Positions 8,123 through 17,588 of a DNA stretch of 64,000 nucleotides are shown piece by piece; position 1 is the first letter of the stretch; every line of letters starts with the position of its first letter. The position numbers were made by a program, and so were the translations under genes. The stretch comes from RI-242 sp038246255 (lineage in GTDB: Bacteria > Planctomycetota > UBA1135 > GCA-002686595): contig JBBRWC010000006.1 of the NCBI GenBank assembly GCA_038246255.1, positions 1 to 64,000 of the forward strand, in the 5' to 3' direction. The notes beneath the pieces were generated by a model. The model made no database searches and was not told the DNA's origin. It saw only the letters and a list, made by a program, of their open reading frames with translations.

Positions 8123-9783
8123 ATGCCGCAGCACGGGTGGGGCTCGACGGTGCGGATCGCACGCGACTCATGGAGGCCGCGCGCGAACGCCCCCTCGACA
8201 TCCTCGTGATCGGCGCCGGCGCGACGGGGCTGGGAGTCGCGGTCGATGCCGCACAGCGCGGCCATACGGTGTGTGTGGTGGAGCGTGGCGACCTCGGCGC
8301 GGGCACGTCGTCGAAGAGCACCAAGCTGATCCACGGTGGTGTGCGTTACCTCAAGGACGGGCAGGTCGCCCTCGTGCGCGAAGGATTGCTAGAGCGCGGG
8401 CGACTCTTTGCGAACGCCGCGCACATCGTGCGCCCCATCGAACTCGTTGCAACCGCGGGCACCGCGATCGAACTCGCCATGCTCAGCGCCGGACTTTGGA
8501 TCTACGACGCGCTCGCGGGCCGTCGCAGAGTCGGGTGGTCGCGGCCGCGGGGCCGCGCGGGACTGCGCGCCGACGCACCCGGTGTCGACGCTGAGCGGTT
8601 TGCAGGGGGTGTGCGCTTTTTCGATGGGCAGTTCGACGATGCACGCATGCTTGTAGCGCTCGCGCGCACGGCACTCGAATTTTGCGCGCCGGTGCTGACG
8701 CGCACCGAAGCGGTCGATCTCGTGCGCGGGCCGGGGGGCAACGTCGCAGGCATCGTGCTGCGGGATCTGGAAACGGACACGACCTTCGAGTTGCGCGCCA
8801 AAGCAATCGTCAACGCGACGGGAGCCTGGGGCGACACTCTGCGCCGACTCGACCGGCCACAGAGCCCGCCCCTGCTCGCACCATCGAGCGGTGCCCACAT
8901 CGTCCTTCCCGGCGATTTCCTGCCCGGCGACCGTGGAGTGCTGGTTCCGCGCACATCCGACGGACGGGTGCTCTTCGCCCTGCCCTTTTGGGGCCATACG
9001 CTCATTGGCACGACTGACGTGCCCGCTCCCGCCGCACCGCGCGACCCCGTGCCGAGCGCGGAGGAGATTGCGTTCATCCTCGAAACCGCAGCTTCCGTGC
9101 TCGTGCGCGCGCCAAGCCGCGCCGACGTGCTATCGACTTGGAGCGGGCTGCGGCCCCTCGTCGCGGGTCCGGCCGCAAGCACGTCGAAACTGAGCCGCGA
9201 CTTCGCCATCGAACGCGCGCCCAGCGGACTCGTGACGGTCGCCGGCGGCAAGTGGACGAGCTACCGGCGCATGGGCGAAGCGGTGGTCCGTCGGCTGGAG
9301 CGCGACTTCAAGTTGGTGCCGCAGCAGGATGCGGACACCCGCGCACTGCGCCTCGCCGGGTCGCCCGCGGCCAAGTCGCCCGGGGCCGGGTCGCCCGCAG
9401 AACGGCTAACCGCGGAACAGGCCGCCGCGAACGCGGAATCCCGCGGTCCGTTCGGCCGTAACAACCGCTTCGACCACTACGGCAGCGATGCGCCCGCGGT
9501 GCGCGCACTTTGCGCCAGCGCGCCGCACCTCGGCCTTGCGGTTCACCCGCGCCTGGAACTGCTCGGCGGCGAAGTGCTGTGGTTCGTGCGGCGCGAACTC
9601 GCGCGCACGCCGATGGATGTGCTTGCGCGCCGCAGCCGCGCGCTTTTGCTGGATGCCGATGCGGCGATCGCCGCCGCACCCGAAGTGGCGCGCCTGATCG
9701 CCGCAGAACGCGGGCTCGACGAGCCCTGGGCCAAAACCGCTTCGGCGCGCTTTTGCACCCGCGCGGCCGCGTATCGCGCTTGA
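8119..9783 (+). CDS. glpD: Glycerol-3-phosphate dehydrogenase, FAD-dependent (GlpD type)
   Basis: A 554-residue enzyme that oxidises sn-glycerol 3-phosphate to dihydroxyacetone phosphate at the membrane and passes electrons to quinone. The FAD-binding GxGxxG motif is VIGAGATGLG near residues 31-39, followed by the strand-2 acidic end VCVVERGD. The family signature STKLIHGGVRYL lies around residues 67-78. SGAHIVLPGDF, PFWGHTLIGTTD and AGGKWTSYRRMGE are typical of the substrate/FAD domain, and a C-terminal helical domain follows. A repetitive insertion around residues 412-430 (AGSPAAKSPGAGSPAERL) separates the two domains. The ATG overlaps the recombinase stop by four bases. Family assignment is firm; the direction in the cell is family knowledge. 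Confidence 0.92.
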   Translation: MNAAARVGLDGADRTRLMEAARERPLDILVIGAGATGLGVAVDAAQRGHTVCVVERGDLGAGTSSKSTKLIHGGVRYLKDGQVALVREGLLERGRLFANAAHIVRPIELVATAGTAIELAMLSAGLWIYDALAGRRRVGWSRPRGRAGLRADAPGVDAERFAGGVRFFDGQFDDARMLVALARTALEFCAPVLTRTEAVDLVRGPGGNVAGIVLRDLETDTTFELRAKAIVNATGAWGDTLRRLDRPQSPPLLAPSSGAHIVLPGDFLPGDRGVLVPRTSDGRVLFALPFWGHTLIGTTDVPAPAAPRDPVPSAEEIAFILETAASVLVRAPSRADVLSTWSGLRPLVAGPAASTSKLSRDFAIERAPSGLVTVAGGKWTSYRRMGEAVVRRLERDFKLVPQQDADTRALRLAGSPAAKSPGAGSPAERLTAEQAAANAESRGPFGRNNRFDHYGSDAPAVRALCASAPHLGLAVHPRLELLGGEVLWFVRRELARTPMDVLARRSRALLLDADAAIAAAPEVARLIAAERGLDEPWAKTASARFCTRAAAYRA

Positions 9784-10302
9784 ACGCAATCCACGGCGTT
9801 CGCGCGGGGCGCCGAATGGCGCGGGCTTGAACGGCGTTTTCAAAGGCTTTGTCACCGCTATGCGACGACAGCGATCCAGGTCATCCTTTTCGGGTTCCGC
9901 GTACAAACGCCCCCACGCCGGTCGACTTACGTCGCAGGAAAATGCCGGGACCGGTTTGGCTCCCACGCACGACGACAAGACGACCACTGTCACGCTGAAC
10001 GAGCGCACGAAGTACATGCTCGATGACCAAGAATCCGACAAGGCCACGGTCCTGCGGGTCGGCCAATCCGTTTCGAGCGAGCACGAAGACGGTGTCGCGA
10101 CGAAGGTCGAAGCGAAGACCGCGCCGATGGAAGGCGCGCTCCGCGGCTGATCCGAACGCTCGGCCCCTCGATTGGAAGCGGGTGGCAGCGCGCGTCCGGC
10201 GCGGCGCCGCGCATCCAGCGGGCGGTGCGGTGCTGCAGGCAGTGCGGGAGAGCGGCCGCAGGCACGGAAGGCTCAGGCCAATCGGCCTGCTACGATCTGC
10301 CC
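9784..10302. other. Intergenic region glpD-pgi with a possible small gene
   Basis: 519 bases separate glpD from pgi. The only coding-like signal is the weak short frame at 9860-10150, listed separately. I see no tRNA, clear terminator or repeat here. Confidence 0.6.
9860..10150 (+). CDS. Possible small hydrophilic protein
   Basis: A 96-codon frame from an ATG at 9860. The second half (from about TTTVTLNERTKYMLDDQES) shows the strong G/C bias at third codon positions seen in the surrounding genes; the first 40 codons do not. The predicted product is hydrophilic and has no recognisable motif. It may be a short protein starting inside the frame (ATG of MLDDQESDKA near 10016), or chance. No convincing ribosome binding site decides the matter. 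Confidence 0.3.
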   Translation: MRRQRSRSSFSGSAYKRPHAGRLTSQENAGTGLAPTHDDKTTTVTLNERTKYMLDDQESDKATVLRVGQSVSSEHEDGVATKVEAKTAPMEGALRG

Positions 10303-11997
10303 ATGGCCGCTCACGCCTTGCCGCCGCTGTCCATCCTGCCCCCGCTGCGAACGTCCGCCGCGTACCGCGCGCTCGCCGCCCACCGCGAGGCTCTCGGCGA
10401 CGTCTGTGTTCGCGCGCTGTTCGTGCAAAACCCGCGGCGCTTCGAGCAGTTTGCCCTCACCGATGGCGACCTGCTGCTCGACACGTCGAAACATCTCGCG
10501 ACGCCGCAGACGTTGGCGCTGCTCCACGCATGGGCGCGGGAGCGCGAAGTCGAATCCCTGCGCGATCGCATGTTCGCAGGTGAGCGCATCAACACCACCG
10601 AAGACCGCGCGGTCGGCCACTTCGCCCTGCGCCACCCAGGCCCGGGGCCCGTGCACATCGACGGGCACGACGTGTATCCCGCGGTGCAATCGGTCCGCAA
10701 GCGCATGCTCGCGTACGCGCAAAGCGTGCGTTCGGGAAAACGTCGCGGCCACACCGGCCGTGCGTTCACCGATGTCGTGAACATCGGCATTGGCGGTTCG
10801 GACCTCGGTCCGGCGATGGCGGTGCTCGCCCTTGCACCGTACACCGAAGGGGCGCCGCGGCTGCACTTCGTTTCGAACGTCGATGGCAGCCACCTGCACG
10901 AGGCCCTGCGCCGTCTCGATCCCACGACGACGTTGTTCCTCGTCGCGTCCAAAACGTTCACGACACAGGAGACGCTCGCCAACGCAACGAGTGCCCGGAG
11001 CTGGCTCGTGGATGCGCTCGGTGCGGACGCAGTGTCCGCGCACTTTGCCGCGCTCAGCACCAACGGCGACGCCGTAGCGCAGTTCGGCATCGATACGGCC
11101 AACATGTTCGAGTTTTGGGATTGGGTGGGCGGCCGCTACTCCCTGTGGAGCGCAATCGGCCTCTCGATTGCCATCGCGGTCGGTGAGACGCAGTTTTGCG
11201 CGCTGCTCGCAGGCGCGCACGCGATGGACAAACACTTTTGTGAAACGCCGCTCGAAGCGAACATGCCGGTTCGTCTCGCGCTGCTGGGGCTTTGGTACAC
11301 GCACTTTTTCGGCGCCGAATCGGCGGCGATCTTGCCCTACGATCAAAACCTCGCGCGCTTTGCCGCCCATTTCCAGCAAGTGGACATGGAGAGCAACGGC
11401 AAGAGCGTCCAGCGCGACGGCCGGCCGGTGGACGGTCCGACCGGACCGATCCTGTGGGGGGAACCGGGCACCAACGGCCAACACGCGTTTTTCCAGTTGC
11501 TGCACCAGGGCACGCGCTTCGTTCCGTGCGACTTCATCGCGGCGGTCGAACCCTCGAGTCCCCTCGACAACCACCACCCCATCCTGCTCGCGAACTTCCT
11601 CGCGCAGACCCAGGCGCTCATGCTGGGAAAGTCCGCCGCCGACGTGCGCCGCGAACTCGAGGCCGAGGGGCGGGACAGCGCGGAGGTCGACGCGCTCACG
11701 CCCCACAAGGTGTTCAGCGGCAACCGCCCGAGCACGAGCATCTTCTACCGGCGCCTCGATCCGCACACGCTCGGGCGGCTCATCGCGCTCTACGAGCACA
11801 AGGTGTTTTGTCAAGGCGCGATCTGGAACGTGAACTCCTTCGACCAGTGGGGCGTAGAGCTCGGCAAACAGCTCGCCAAGCAAATCCTGCCGGCGCTCCT
11901 GGGCGCTCCTCTGCCCGCTGAACTGGACGGCTCCACACGCGGGTTAATCGCGCACTACACACGCTGGAGCTCGGCCCCGCCCGCCGGCGCACCGTAG
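10303..11997 (+). CDS. pgi: Glucose-6-phosphate isomerase
   Basis: A 564-residue cytosolic enzyme that interconverts glucose 6-phosphate and fructose 6-phosphate. Its length matches the long bacterial/eukaryotic form (about 550). Clear family motifs are VNIGIGGSDLGPAM (phosphate-binding region), VASKTFTTQETLANA, GGRYSLWSAIGL and the C-terminal signature SFDQWGVELGKQLAKQIL with the catalytic-region Lys. The ATG at 10303 (MAAHALPPLS) is preferred to an upstream GTG that lacks family similarity. In this setting it could feed fructose 6-phosphate into mannose and GDP-mannose synthesis for the polysaccharide locus; that link is inference. Confidence 0.95.
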   Translation: MAAHALPPLSILPPLRTSAAYRALAAHREALGDVCVRALFVQNPRRFEQFALTDGDLLLDTSKHLATPQTLALLHAWAREREVESLRDRMFAGERINTTEDRAVGHFALRHPGPGPVHIDGHDVYPAVQSVRKRMLAYAQSVRSGKRRGHTGRAFTDVVNIGIGGSDLGPAMAVLALAPYTEGAPRLHFVSNVDGSHLHEALRRLDPTTTLFLVASKTFTTQETLANATSARSWLVDALGADAVSAHFAALSTNGDAVAQFGIDTANMFEFWDWVGGRYSLWSAIGLSIAIAVGETQFCALLAGAHAMDKHFCETPLEANMPVRLALLGLWYTHFFGAESAAILPYDQNLARFAAHFQQVDMESNGKSVQRDGRPVDGPTGPILWGEPGTNGQHAFFQLLHQGTRFVPCDFIAAVEPSSPLDNHHPILLANFLAQTQALMLGKSAADVRRELEAEGRDSAEVDALTPHKVFSGNRPSTSIFYRRLDPHTLGRLIALYEHKVFCQGAIWNVNSFDQWGVELGKQLAKQILPALLGAPLPAELDGSTRGLIAHYTRWSSAPPAGAP

Positions 11998-12096
11998 ACC
12001 CGGGAGGGAGGCCGCCCGCTGGCTCAGCAGGGAGCGACCCTGCCCCCCCCCGAAACGCTCGTGCGGCCTGGCCGCGGCCCGCCATCGAGCCCCGCA

Positions 12097-12111
12097 AAGT
12101 GCCTGACACTT
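12097..12111. other. Short palindrome AAGTGCCTGACACTT
   Basis: A perfect 5-bp stem (AAGTG/CACTT) with loop CCTGA in the gap between pgi and the glycosylphosphotransferase gene. Similar GTGTCAGGCACTT-type palindromes recur near repetitive elements in many bacterial genomes. Only one intergenic copy is seen here. The remaining 290 bases of the gap show no other feature. Confidence 0.5.
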
Positions 12112-12288
12112 CACGTCGGGGCGGGGTCGTGCCGATGGTCCCGCTAGAATGTCCCGCGGAGGCCCCACCGGCCCAACCGACCCGCGTACGACGTGCCGCG
12201 CGAGCGCCCGCGAGGGCGAACCGGTTCCCCTGCCCAAGGCGCCCCTCCGTCCCCCCCGAATCCCCGACGACCCGCGCCCCCCGCGGCG

Positions 12289-13875
12289 ATGCTGCACGTC
12301 CTCCGCCACTACTTGCCCCTGCGCAAGGCCCTGCTCGTCGTGTCCGAAACCGCCCTGCTCACGGCGGCGGTCGGCGCGGGGATGACCGCGCACATCTGGA
12401 GCGACGACGCGGCCAGCGTGACCCGCGAAATCGCGCTCCAGGGCCTGACCCGCCCCCAGGCCGGTTTCCGCTGCGTCGTTTCGGCATTCCTGATCGCACT
12501 GGTGGCGCAGCTCGCCTTCGCGTTCAACGAGCTCTACGACTTCCGCGTCTCAGGCTCGCGTTACGAGCGTTTCTCGCGGTTTTTGGGCTCAAGCGGTATC
12601 GCCATTGCCATGTCGCTGGTGCTGCTGGTTCTGGCGCACCTGTGGCAACTCGATCAAGTGTTCGATTTCCCTGGCCTGACACTTTCTCAAGCGGCCCAGG
12701 CGCTCGTGTTCAGCCTGCTCGTCGGCTTCGCGGTGCTCTACCTGTGGCGCCACGCGTTCCACCGCCTGCTGCGGATGTTCCGCTTCGACGAACGTGTGCT
12801 GATCCTCGGCCAAGGGCGCGTCGCGCGCACGCTCATCGGCGAAATGCGCGGGCGCGCGTTCTCCGGTTACGAAGTCGTGGGAGTGCTCGCCGATCCCCTT
12901 CCACACCGGCGCACCGGCGCGGAGTCACCCGACGACCCCCTGGGGGGCTCCGTGCGCTTCGCCGCGCCCGGCGGGCGCGACGACACCGAGCGGCGGCGCG
13001 AAGCGCCGGGCGACGAAGTCCATCCCGTCGACGGCCTGTCCCCGCGTGTCGAACACCGCGCGGGTGAATCGCTCCTGGAACTCGCCCAGCGTCTGCGGGC
13101 CGATGACATCGTGGTCGCGCTCGAAGACCGGCGCGGCACGATGCCGACCCAGGAGCTGCTCGACTGCCGACTCGCCGGACTGATCGTGGAGGAAGGTGAA
13201 GCGCTGTACGAGCGCATGACCGGCAAGATCGCGGTCGAAGCGATGCGGCCCTCGTACCTGATCTTCAACGCGGGGTTCGTCAAACACCCCTTCAGCGAAG
13301 CCGCCAAACGCACGTTGGACCTTGTGCTCGCGACCACAATCCTGATCTTGGCGTTGCCGGCCATGGCACTGACGGCCATCGCCGTGCGGCTCGATTCTCC
13401 GGGCATGATCCTGTTCCGCCAGGAGCGCACGGGCCGCTACGGTCAGCCGTTCACGCTGATGAAGTTCCGCTCGATGCGGGCGGACGCGGAAAAAGCCACG
13501 GGTCCCGTTTGGGCCCAGGCGAACGACCCGCGCATCACCCCCGTCGGGCGCTTCATTCGCAAGACGCGCCTCGACGAACTGCCCCAGCTGTTCAATGTCA
13601 TCGGCGGGTCGATGTCGATGGTCGGCCCCCGTCCGGAGCGCCCGCACTTCATTGACGACCTCGCGCGCCAGATCCCCTACTACAACCAGCGCCACATCGT
13701 CAAGCCGGGCCTCACGGGCTGGGCGCAGATCAACTACCCCTACGGCAACACGGTCGAGGACGCGCTGCAAAAGCTCCAATACGACCTGTTCTACATCAAA
13801 TACCGCTCGGTGCCCTTCGACCTCTCGATCGTCATCAACACGATCAAGACCGTCGTGCTGCGGCGCGGAACTTGA
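12289..13875 (+). CDS. Polyprenyl-phosphate glycosylphosphotransferase, EpsB/WbaP-like
   Basis: A 528-residue membrane enzyme predicted to start polysaccharide synthesis by moving a sugar 1-phosphate from a nucleotide sugar to undecaprenyl phosphate. The N-terminal half has about four to five membrane helices and then a Rossmann-like CoA-binding-type domain (ERVLILGQGRVARTLIGEM). The C-terminal bacterial sugar-transferase domain starts with a membrane segment (KRTLDLVLATTILILALPAM) and has TLMKFRSMRADAE, RKTRLDELPQLFNVIGG, MVGPRPERPHF and KPGLTGWAQINYPYG. The last pattern, with YYNQRHIVKPG, resembles the EpsB-type subfamily often found with PEP-CTERM/exosortase loci, although none is seen here. 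A Pro/Arg/Gly-rich stretch of about 50 residues interrupts the nucleotide-binding-like domain. It is separated from the main locus by 6 kb. Confidence 0.88.
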   Translation: MLHVLRHYLPLRKALLVVSETALLTAAVGAGMTAHIWSDDAASVTREIALQGLTRPQAGFRCVVSAFLIALVAQLAFAFNELYDFRVSGSRYERFSRFLGSSGIAIAMSLVLLVLAHLWQLDQVFDFPGLTLSQAAQALVFSLLVGFAVLYLWRHAFHRLLRMFRFDERVLILGQGRVARTLIGEMRGRAFSGYEVVGVLADPLPHRRTGAESPDDPLGGSVRFAAPGGRDDTERRREAPGDEVHPVDGLSPRVEHRAGESLLELAQRLRADDIVVALEDRRGTMPTQELLDCRLAGLIVEEGEALYERMTGKIAVEAMRPSYLIFNAGFVKHPFSEAAKRTLDLVLATTILILALPAMALTAIAVRLDSPGMILFRQERTGRYGQPFTLMKFRSMRADAEKATGPVWAQANDPRITPVGRFIRKTRLDELPQLFNVIGGSMSMVGPRPERPHFIDDLARQIPYYNQRHIVKPGLTGWAQINYPYGNTVEDALQKLQYDLFYIKYRSVPFDLSIVINTIKTVVLRRGT

Positions 13876-13890
13876 TGCCAGGATCGCGGG

Positions 13891-15257
13891 TCACGCCCCC
13901 AAGTTGAAGGGCAGGGCGAGGAGCAGCAGTCCGGACGCCACGGCTTCGGCGTCCGCTCCGCTCGCGGAAGCATCCCGCGCCGCCCGAGCTGCGCGCGTAT
14001 AAGCCCTGCGCCAGGGCTCGGCGTGGAGCTCGCGGTGGGCGTGCGTCGCCGCGGCGAAACCGTACGCGCGCTCGGCATCGAAGTTTTCACCCGACGCCTC
14101 GAGGTCGCGCTGCACAAGCTCGGCGAGCTCCCACGCCACGCTGGGGTTCGACGCGGGGTCCGCGGCGCCGGCGGCGGCCGCGGAGTGCGCGCGCACGAGG
14201 AATCCCGCGCCCACCGCAAGGCCCGCGCGGCGCACAAGATGCACGGCGCGCAGCGTGTCGGCCGCGATGGCGGCGCCCGCCTCGGCGCCCAGGTCGAACG
14301 ACCAGTGGCCCTGCGTCACGCTGCGCTCAAAAAGCTGTGCGAGGTCCGCCTCGAGGAACGGACCGAGCGCCCGTGCGCCGCGTCCACCGCACGCACGCGG
14401 CCAAAGTCCCCGCTCGCAAGCAGAGCGCGCGGCGCAAGTGAGGTGCTGTGCACCACGCTCCCGCCGGCCCTGGGCGGGAGCCAACTCCCATCGTGCTGCT
14501 GCTGCTGCGCGGCGAGTTGCAGTGCCGCGCCGTCGATCGCACGCAAAACCTCGGGTGGTGCCGCTTCGCGCACCACAAAACGCCGGCCGCTGCGTGCGGC
14601 GATCCACGGATCGCGTGCGGCGTCGAGCGCGGGGTCGCGGTACGCCGCACGGTACGCCGCACGGTACGCCGCACGGTACGCGCGCGTGCCACGGACGTGG
14701 TCGTCCCCGCGGGTCGCAAACACAAGGTCGTACCACAGCCGGCTACGTTGGAGAGCAAAACGCGCATGGTCCGCGTCCTGTGCGACCTGCGACCAGTGGA
14801 ACCAACGGTCCGCCAGCGCCAGCAAACGGTCCCGTTCGTCAAGGATGTCGAGTTCCGCGCGCGCTCGGATGCGCACATCGAGATCCACGTGTCCAAAATC
14901 GCGCTCGAGCACGTCCAGGGCGCGCGCTGCTATGACCCAGCTTCGGCCTGCGATCGAAAGGTCGAGCGCCTCGAGCGCAAACGCCTTGCGCAGGTCGCGG
15001 GCCGCGCCCGTTTCGATCGCACGCTCAAGCAGCCGCTGGGCGCGCTGCACACGTACCGAGCGCACGGGCGTCGCATACTCCGCCGCAAACAGCGTGCGCA
15101 GTTCAGCTCGCAGGTGCTCGACGTGCGGTGCGTCGACCTCCTGCGCCGCGGCACGCGAGCCGTCCAGGGGGATGACGTCAGGGACGCCGCCGAGCGCAAA
15201 ACCCGAGCGCGCCGCCCCCACGCACAGGATCAGCAGAGCGGCGTAGAGAGGAAACAC
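13891..15257 (-). pseudogene. Exported protein gene broken by a frameshift near 14380
   Basis: Two overlapping minus-strand frames complete each other. The upstream one has a signal peptide (VFPLYAALLILCVGAA) and coding-quality sequence down to about GDFGRVRAVDAAHG. The downstream one continues sensibly from about ALGPFLEADLAQLFER to the stop at 13891. A one-base shift around 14370-14400 would join them into a protein of about 455 residues. The region QQQQHDGSW followed by a Thr/Ser-rich and Leu/Ala-rich stretch resembles a QW-type repeat of prenyltransferase/terpene-cyclase alpha-toroids, but the similarity is short. A 12-bp in-frame repeat encodes Tyr-Arg-Ala-Ala repeats. Either a real inactivation or a sequencing error is possible. 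The GTG at 15257 is preferred over a TTG at 15326. Confidence 0.65.
14639..14674. repeat. 12-bp in-frame tandem repeat, three copies and a partial
   Basis: The unit GGTACGCCGCAC is repeated head to tail inside the frameshifted exported-protein gene. On the minus strand it encodes a Tyr-Arg-Ala-Ala repeat. The length is a multiple of three, so copy-number change would not alter the frame. Confidence 0.9.
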
Positions 15258-15372
15258 GGACGGCGGACGGCACGGACGGCGGACGGGCGCGGGCGGCACG
15301 TCGCGCGGACGGGTCGCTGCGGGCAAATGTGTCCCGCTTTGGGATGAATGACAAGCGCGCGCTCACGGCAAA

Positions 15373-17289
15373 TCACCCGCGGCGCCGCGCGCGCTCCACA
15401 TGGATCGCAAGGAGCGCCACGTCCGGCGGATTGACCCCCGCGATCCGCCCGGCAGCACCCAGGGTCCGCGGGCGCAGTTTGCCGAGCTTCTCACGGGCCT
15501 CGTTGCCTAGCCCGCCAACCCCCGTGTAATCAAACTCGGTCGGAATCTCGGTGGATTCCTGGCGCCGCTGGCGCTCGACGTCGAGCCGCGCACGCTGCAC
15601 GTACCCGGCGTACTTGACGTCGGCCTCCAGTGTCACCACGAGGTCCCGGGGCAAATCGAGCGCGGCGAGCTGCGGGCACAGGGCCAGCGCGGCGACAACC
15701 GTGGATTCCGGGCGGCGCAACCACTCGAGCAGCGTGCGTCCACCCGCGAAATCCGGCCGTAGTTTGGCGAGCAGCGCGGCGGCAGCCCCCAACTGCGCTT
15801 CGCGCCCCTCGACGCGGCGCACCGCCGCTGCGTCCGTCAGCCCGATCGCCGCCGCGCGCCGCACCAGCCGGCGGTCAACGTCGTCCTGGCGCAGCAAAAG
15901 ACGGTACTCGGCGCGGCTCGTGAACATGCGGTAGGGCTCCGTCGGTGCGAGCGACGTCAAGTCGTCTACCAAGACACCCGCATACGCCTCATCGCGTCCG
16001 AGTACGAACGGTCCGTCGCCGCGCGCCCATAGGGCGGCGTTGGCTCCGGCCAGCAGTCCTTGGGCCGCCGCTTCTTCGTAACCCGACGTGCCGTTGATTT
16101 GTCCGGCGAGGAAAAGGCCCGGGGCGCGCAAAACGTGCAGCGTGGGGTCGAGCTGCGCCGGTTGGCAAAAGTCGTACTCCACGGCGTAACCGTGGCGCAG
16201 GATGCGCGCGCGCTCGAGGCCGGGGACCTTCGCGAGCAACGCGTCCTGCACGTCCGTCGGCAGCGACGTGGACAACCCGTTGACGTAGATGACATCCGTG
16301 TCGAGGCCTTCGGGCTCGAGGAACAACTGGTGGCGATCCCGTTCGGGGAAGCGCATCACCTTATCCTCCACACTCGGGCAATAACGCGGCCCCACACCCT
16401 GGATGCGGCCTGCGTACATCGGCGCGCGGTGGATATTCGCCCGCACGAGGTCGTGGCTCGCAGAGTCCGTGTATGTGATGAAACACGGCACCTGCGGGAG
16501 CCCGGGAAAGCCCAAAAGCGGCGTCCGAAAGCTGAATGGCAGCGGCGCCGGATCGCCGGGCTGCGCCTCGAGTCGGTCCCAGTCGATCCCCTCCCGCGAA
16601 AGGCGCGGGGGTGTGCCGGTCTTGAGGCGACCGAGCTCGAGCCCGAGGCGAACGAGGTCCGCGGAGATGCCACCCGTCGAGTCCTCCCCCACGCGCCCAC
16701 CCGCCGTTTGGCTCTCGCCCGTGTGCATGATCGCGCGCAGGAACGTGCCCGTCGTGATGACGACGGCGGACGCGCGCAGCTCGTCGCCCCCCGCCAGCGC
16801 GACACCCACGACACGCACGCGATCCGCGTTGTGCTCGACAAGCAGCCGCTCGACCGCCGACTCCCGCACGGTCAGACCCGGTGCGTCCAGCACCATGCGT
16901 GTCACTTCGTCGCGATAGCGATGCCGGTCCGCCTGGGCGCGCGGGCCTTGGACCGCAAAACCCTTGGCCGTGTTGAGCATGCGGAACTGGATGCCCGTGC
17001 GGTCGATCGCGAGACCCATCGCTCCACCCAGCGCGTCGACTTCGCGTGCGAGCTGGCCCTTGGCGACACCGCCGATGGCGGGGTTGCAGCTCATTTCGCC
17101 GATGCGGTCCGCCCGCATCGTGACCAAGACGACACACGATCCCATTCGCGCGGCGGCGAGCGCCGCCTCCACGCCGGCATGGCCGCCACCGACCACAACC
17201 ACGTCCACCGTGCGTTTGGGATCAGTCGGCGGCGCGCGGTGCGGATGGCGGCGCTCGGCGGCGCCGGGCAATTGTTGAGCAGCAGTCAT
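15373..17289 (-). CDS. mnmG: tRNA uridine-5-carboxymethylaminomethyl synthesis enzyme MnmG
   Basis: A 638-residue FAD enzyme that, with MnmE, installs the aminomethyl-type group on U34 of several tRNAs. The N-terminal FAD motif is VVVVGGGHAGVEAALAAARMG, followed by the family signatures IGEMSCNPAIGGVAKGQLAREVDALGG (seen in parts), KTGTPPRL, and the C-terminal AEYRLLLRQDDVDRRL and ESTEIPTEFDYTG regions. Length is normal (about 630). The ATG at 17289 is used; a GTG two codons upstream is also possible. mnmE is not in the window. The gene start lies 43 bases from long dispersed-repeat copy B. Confidence 0.95.
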   Translation of the reverse strand: MTAAQQLPGAAERRHPHRAPPTDPKRTVDVVVVGGGHAGVEAALAAARMGSCVVLVTMRADRIGEMSCNPAIGGVAKGQLAREVDALGGAMGLAIDRTGIQFRMLNTAKGFAVQGPRAQADRHRYRDEVTRMVLDAPGLTVRESAVERLLVEHNADRVRVVGVALAGGDELRASAVVITTGTFLRAIMHTGESQTAGGRVGEDSTGGISADLVRLGLELGRLKTGTPPRLSREGIDWDRLEAQPGDPAPLPFSFRTPLLGFPGLPQVPCFITYTDSASHDLVRANIHRAPMYAGRIQGVGPRYCPSVEDKVMRFPERDRHQLFLEPEGLDTDVIYVNGLSTSLPTDVQDALLAKVPGLERARILRHGYAVEYDFCQPAQLDPTLHVLRAPGLFLAGQINGTSGYEEAAAQGLLAGANAALWARGDGPFVLGRDEAYAGVLVDDLTSLAPTEPYRMFTSRAEYRLLLRQDDVDRRLVRRAAAIGLTDAAAVRRVEGREAQLGAAAALLAKLRPDFAGGRTLLEWLRRPESTVVAALALCPQLAALDLPRDLVVTLEADVKYAGYVQRARLDVERQRRQESTEIPTEFDYTGVGGLGNEAREKLGKLRPRTLGAAGRIAGVNPPDVALLAIHVERARRRG

Positions 17290-17332
17290 GGTCACAGGCG
17301 CGAATACTAGAACGCCTCGGGTGTGCCCGGCG

Positions 17333-17535
17333 CTAGCCCGAGTTATTCACCAGCTTTGCGATCGGACGGCCCAACCGGCGGCCTTCGGCCGCCTTTCGCC
17401 GTCGGGCGGCACTTTGCGACCACGGGCGTCCCTCGTTGACCTGTTCAAGGTCGACTGTGGATCCCGCGGCCGCAAAGCACCACCAGGCGACGACTGGGGC
17501 TCGTCTGCTCGAAAACCTGATGAATAGCCCGAGCT
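17333..17535 (+). mobile_element. Dispersed palindrome-ended repeat, long copy B (about 203 bp)
   Basis: Begins CTAGCCCGAGTTATTCACCA and ends with GATGAATAGCCCGAG, an imperfect terminal inverted repeat of about 17 bp. It is roughly 90 percent identical by eye to the reverse complement of 51217-51420. Internal palindromes include GGCGGCC-TTC-GGCCGCC (17377-17393) and GTTGACC-TGTTCAA-GGTCGAC (about 17435-17455), plus nested ACTTTGCG/CGCAAAG. It has no coding capacity. It sits between mnmG and a small gene transcribed the other way. The most likely nature is a non-autonomous mobile element (MITE-like); a structured intergenic repeat is the alternative. Confidence 0.75.
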
Positions 17536-17588
17536 GGGGATCGCGCTCGGACTTCATTGGCGCACGCGGTGGCGCCGATAGCCCGCCC

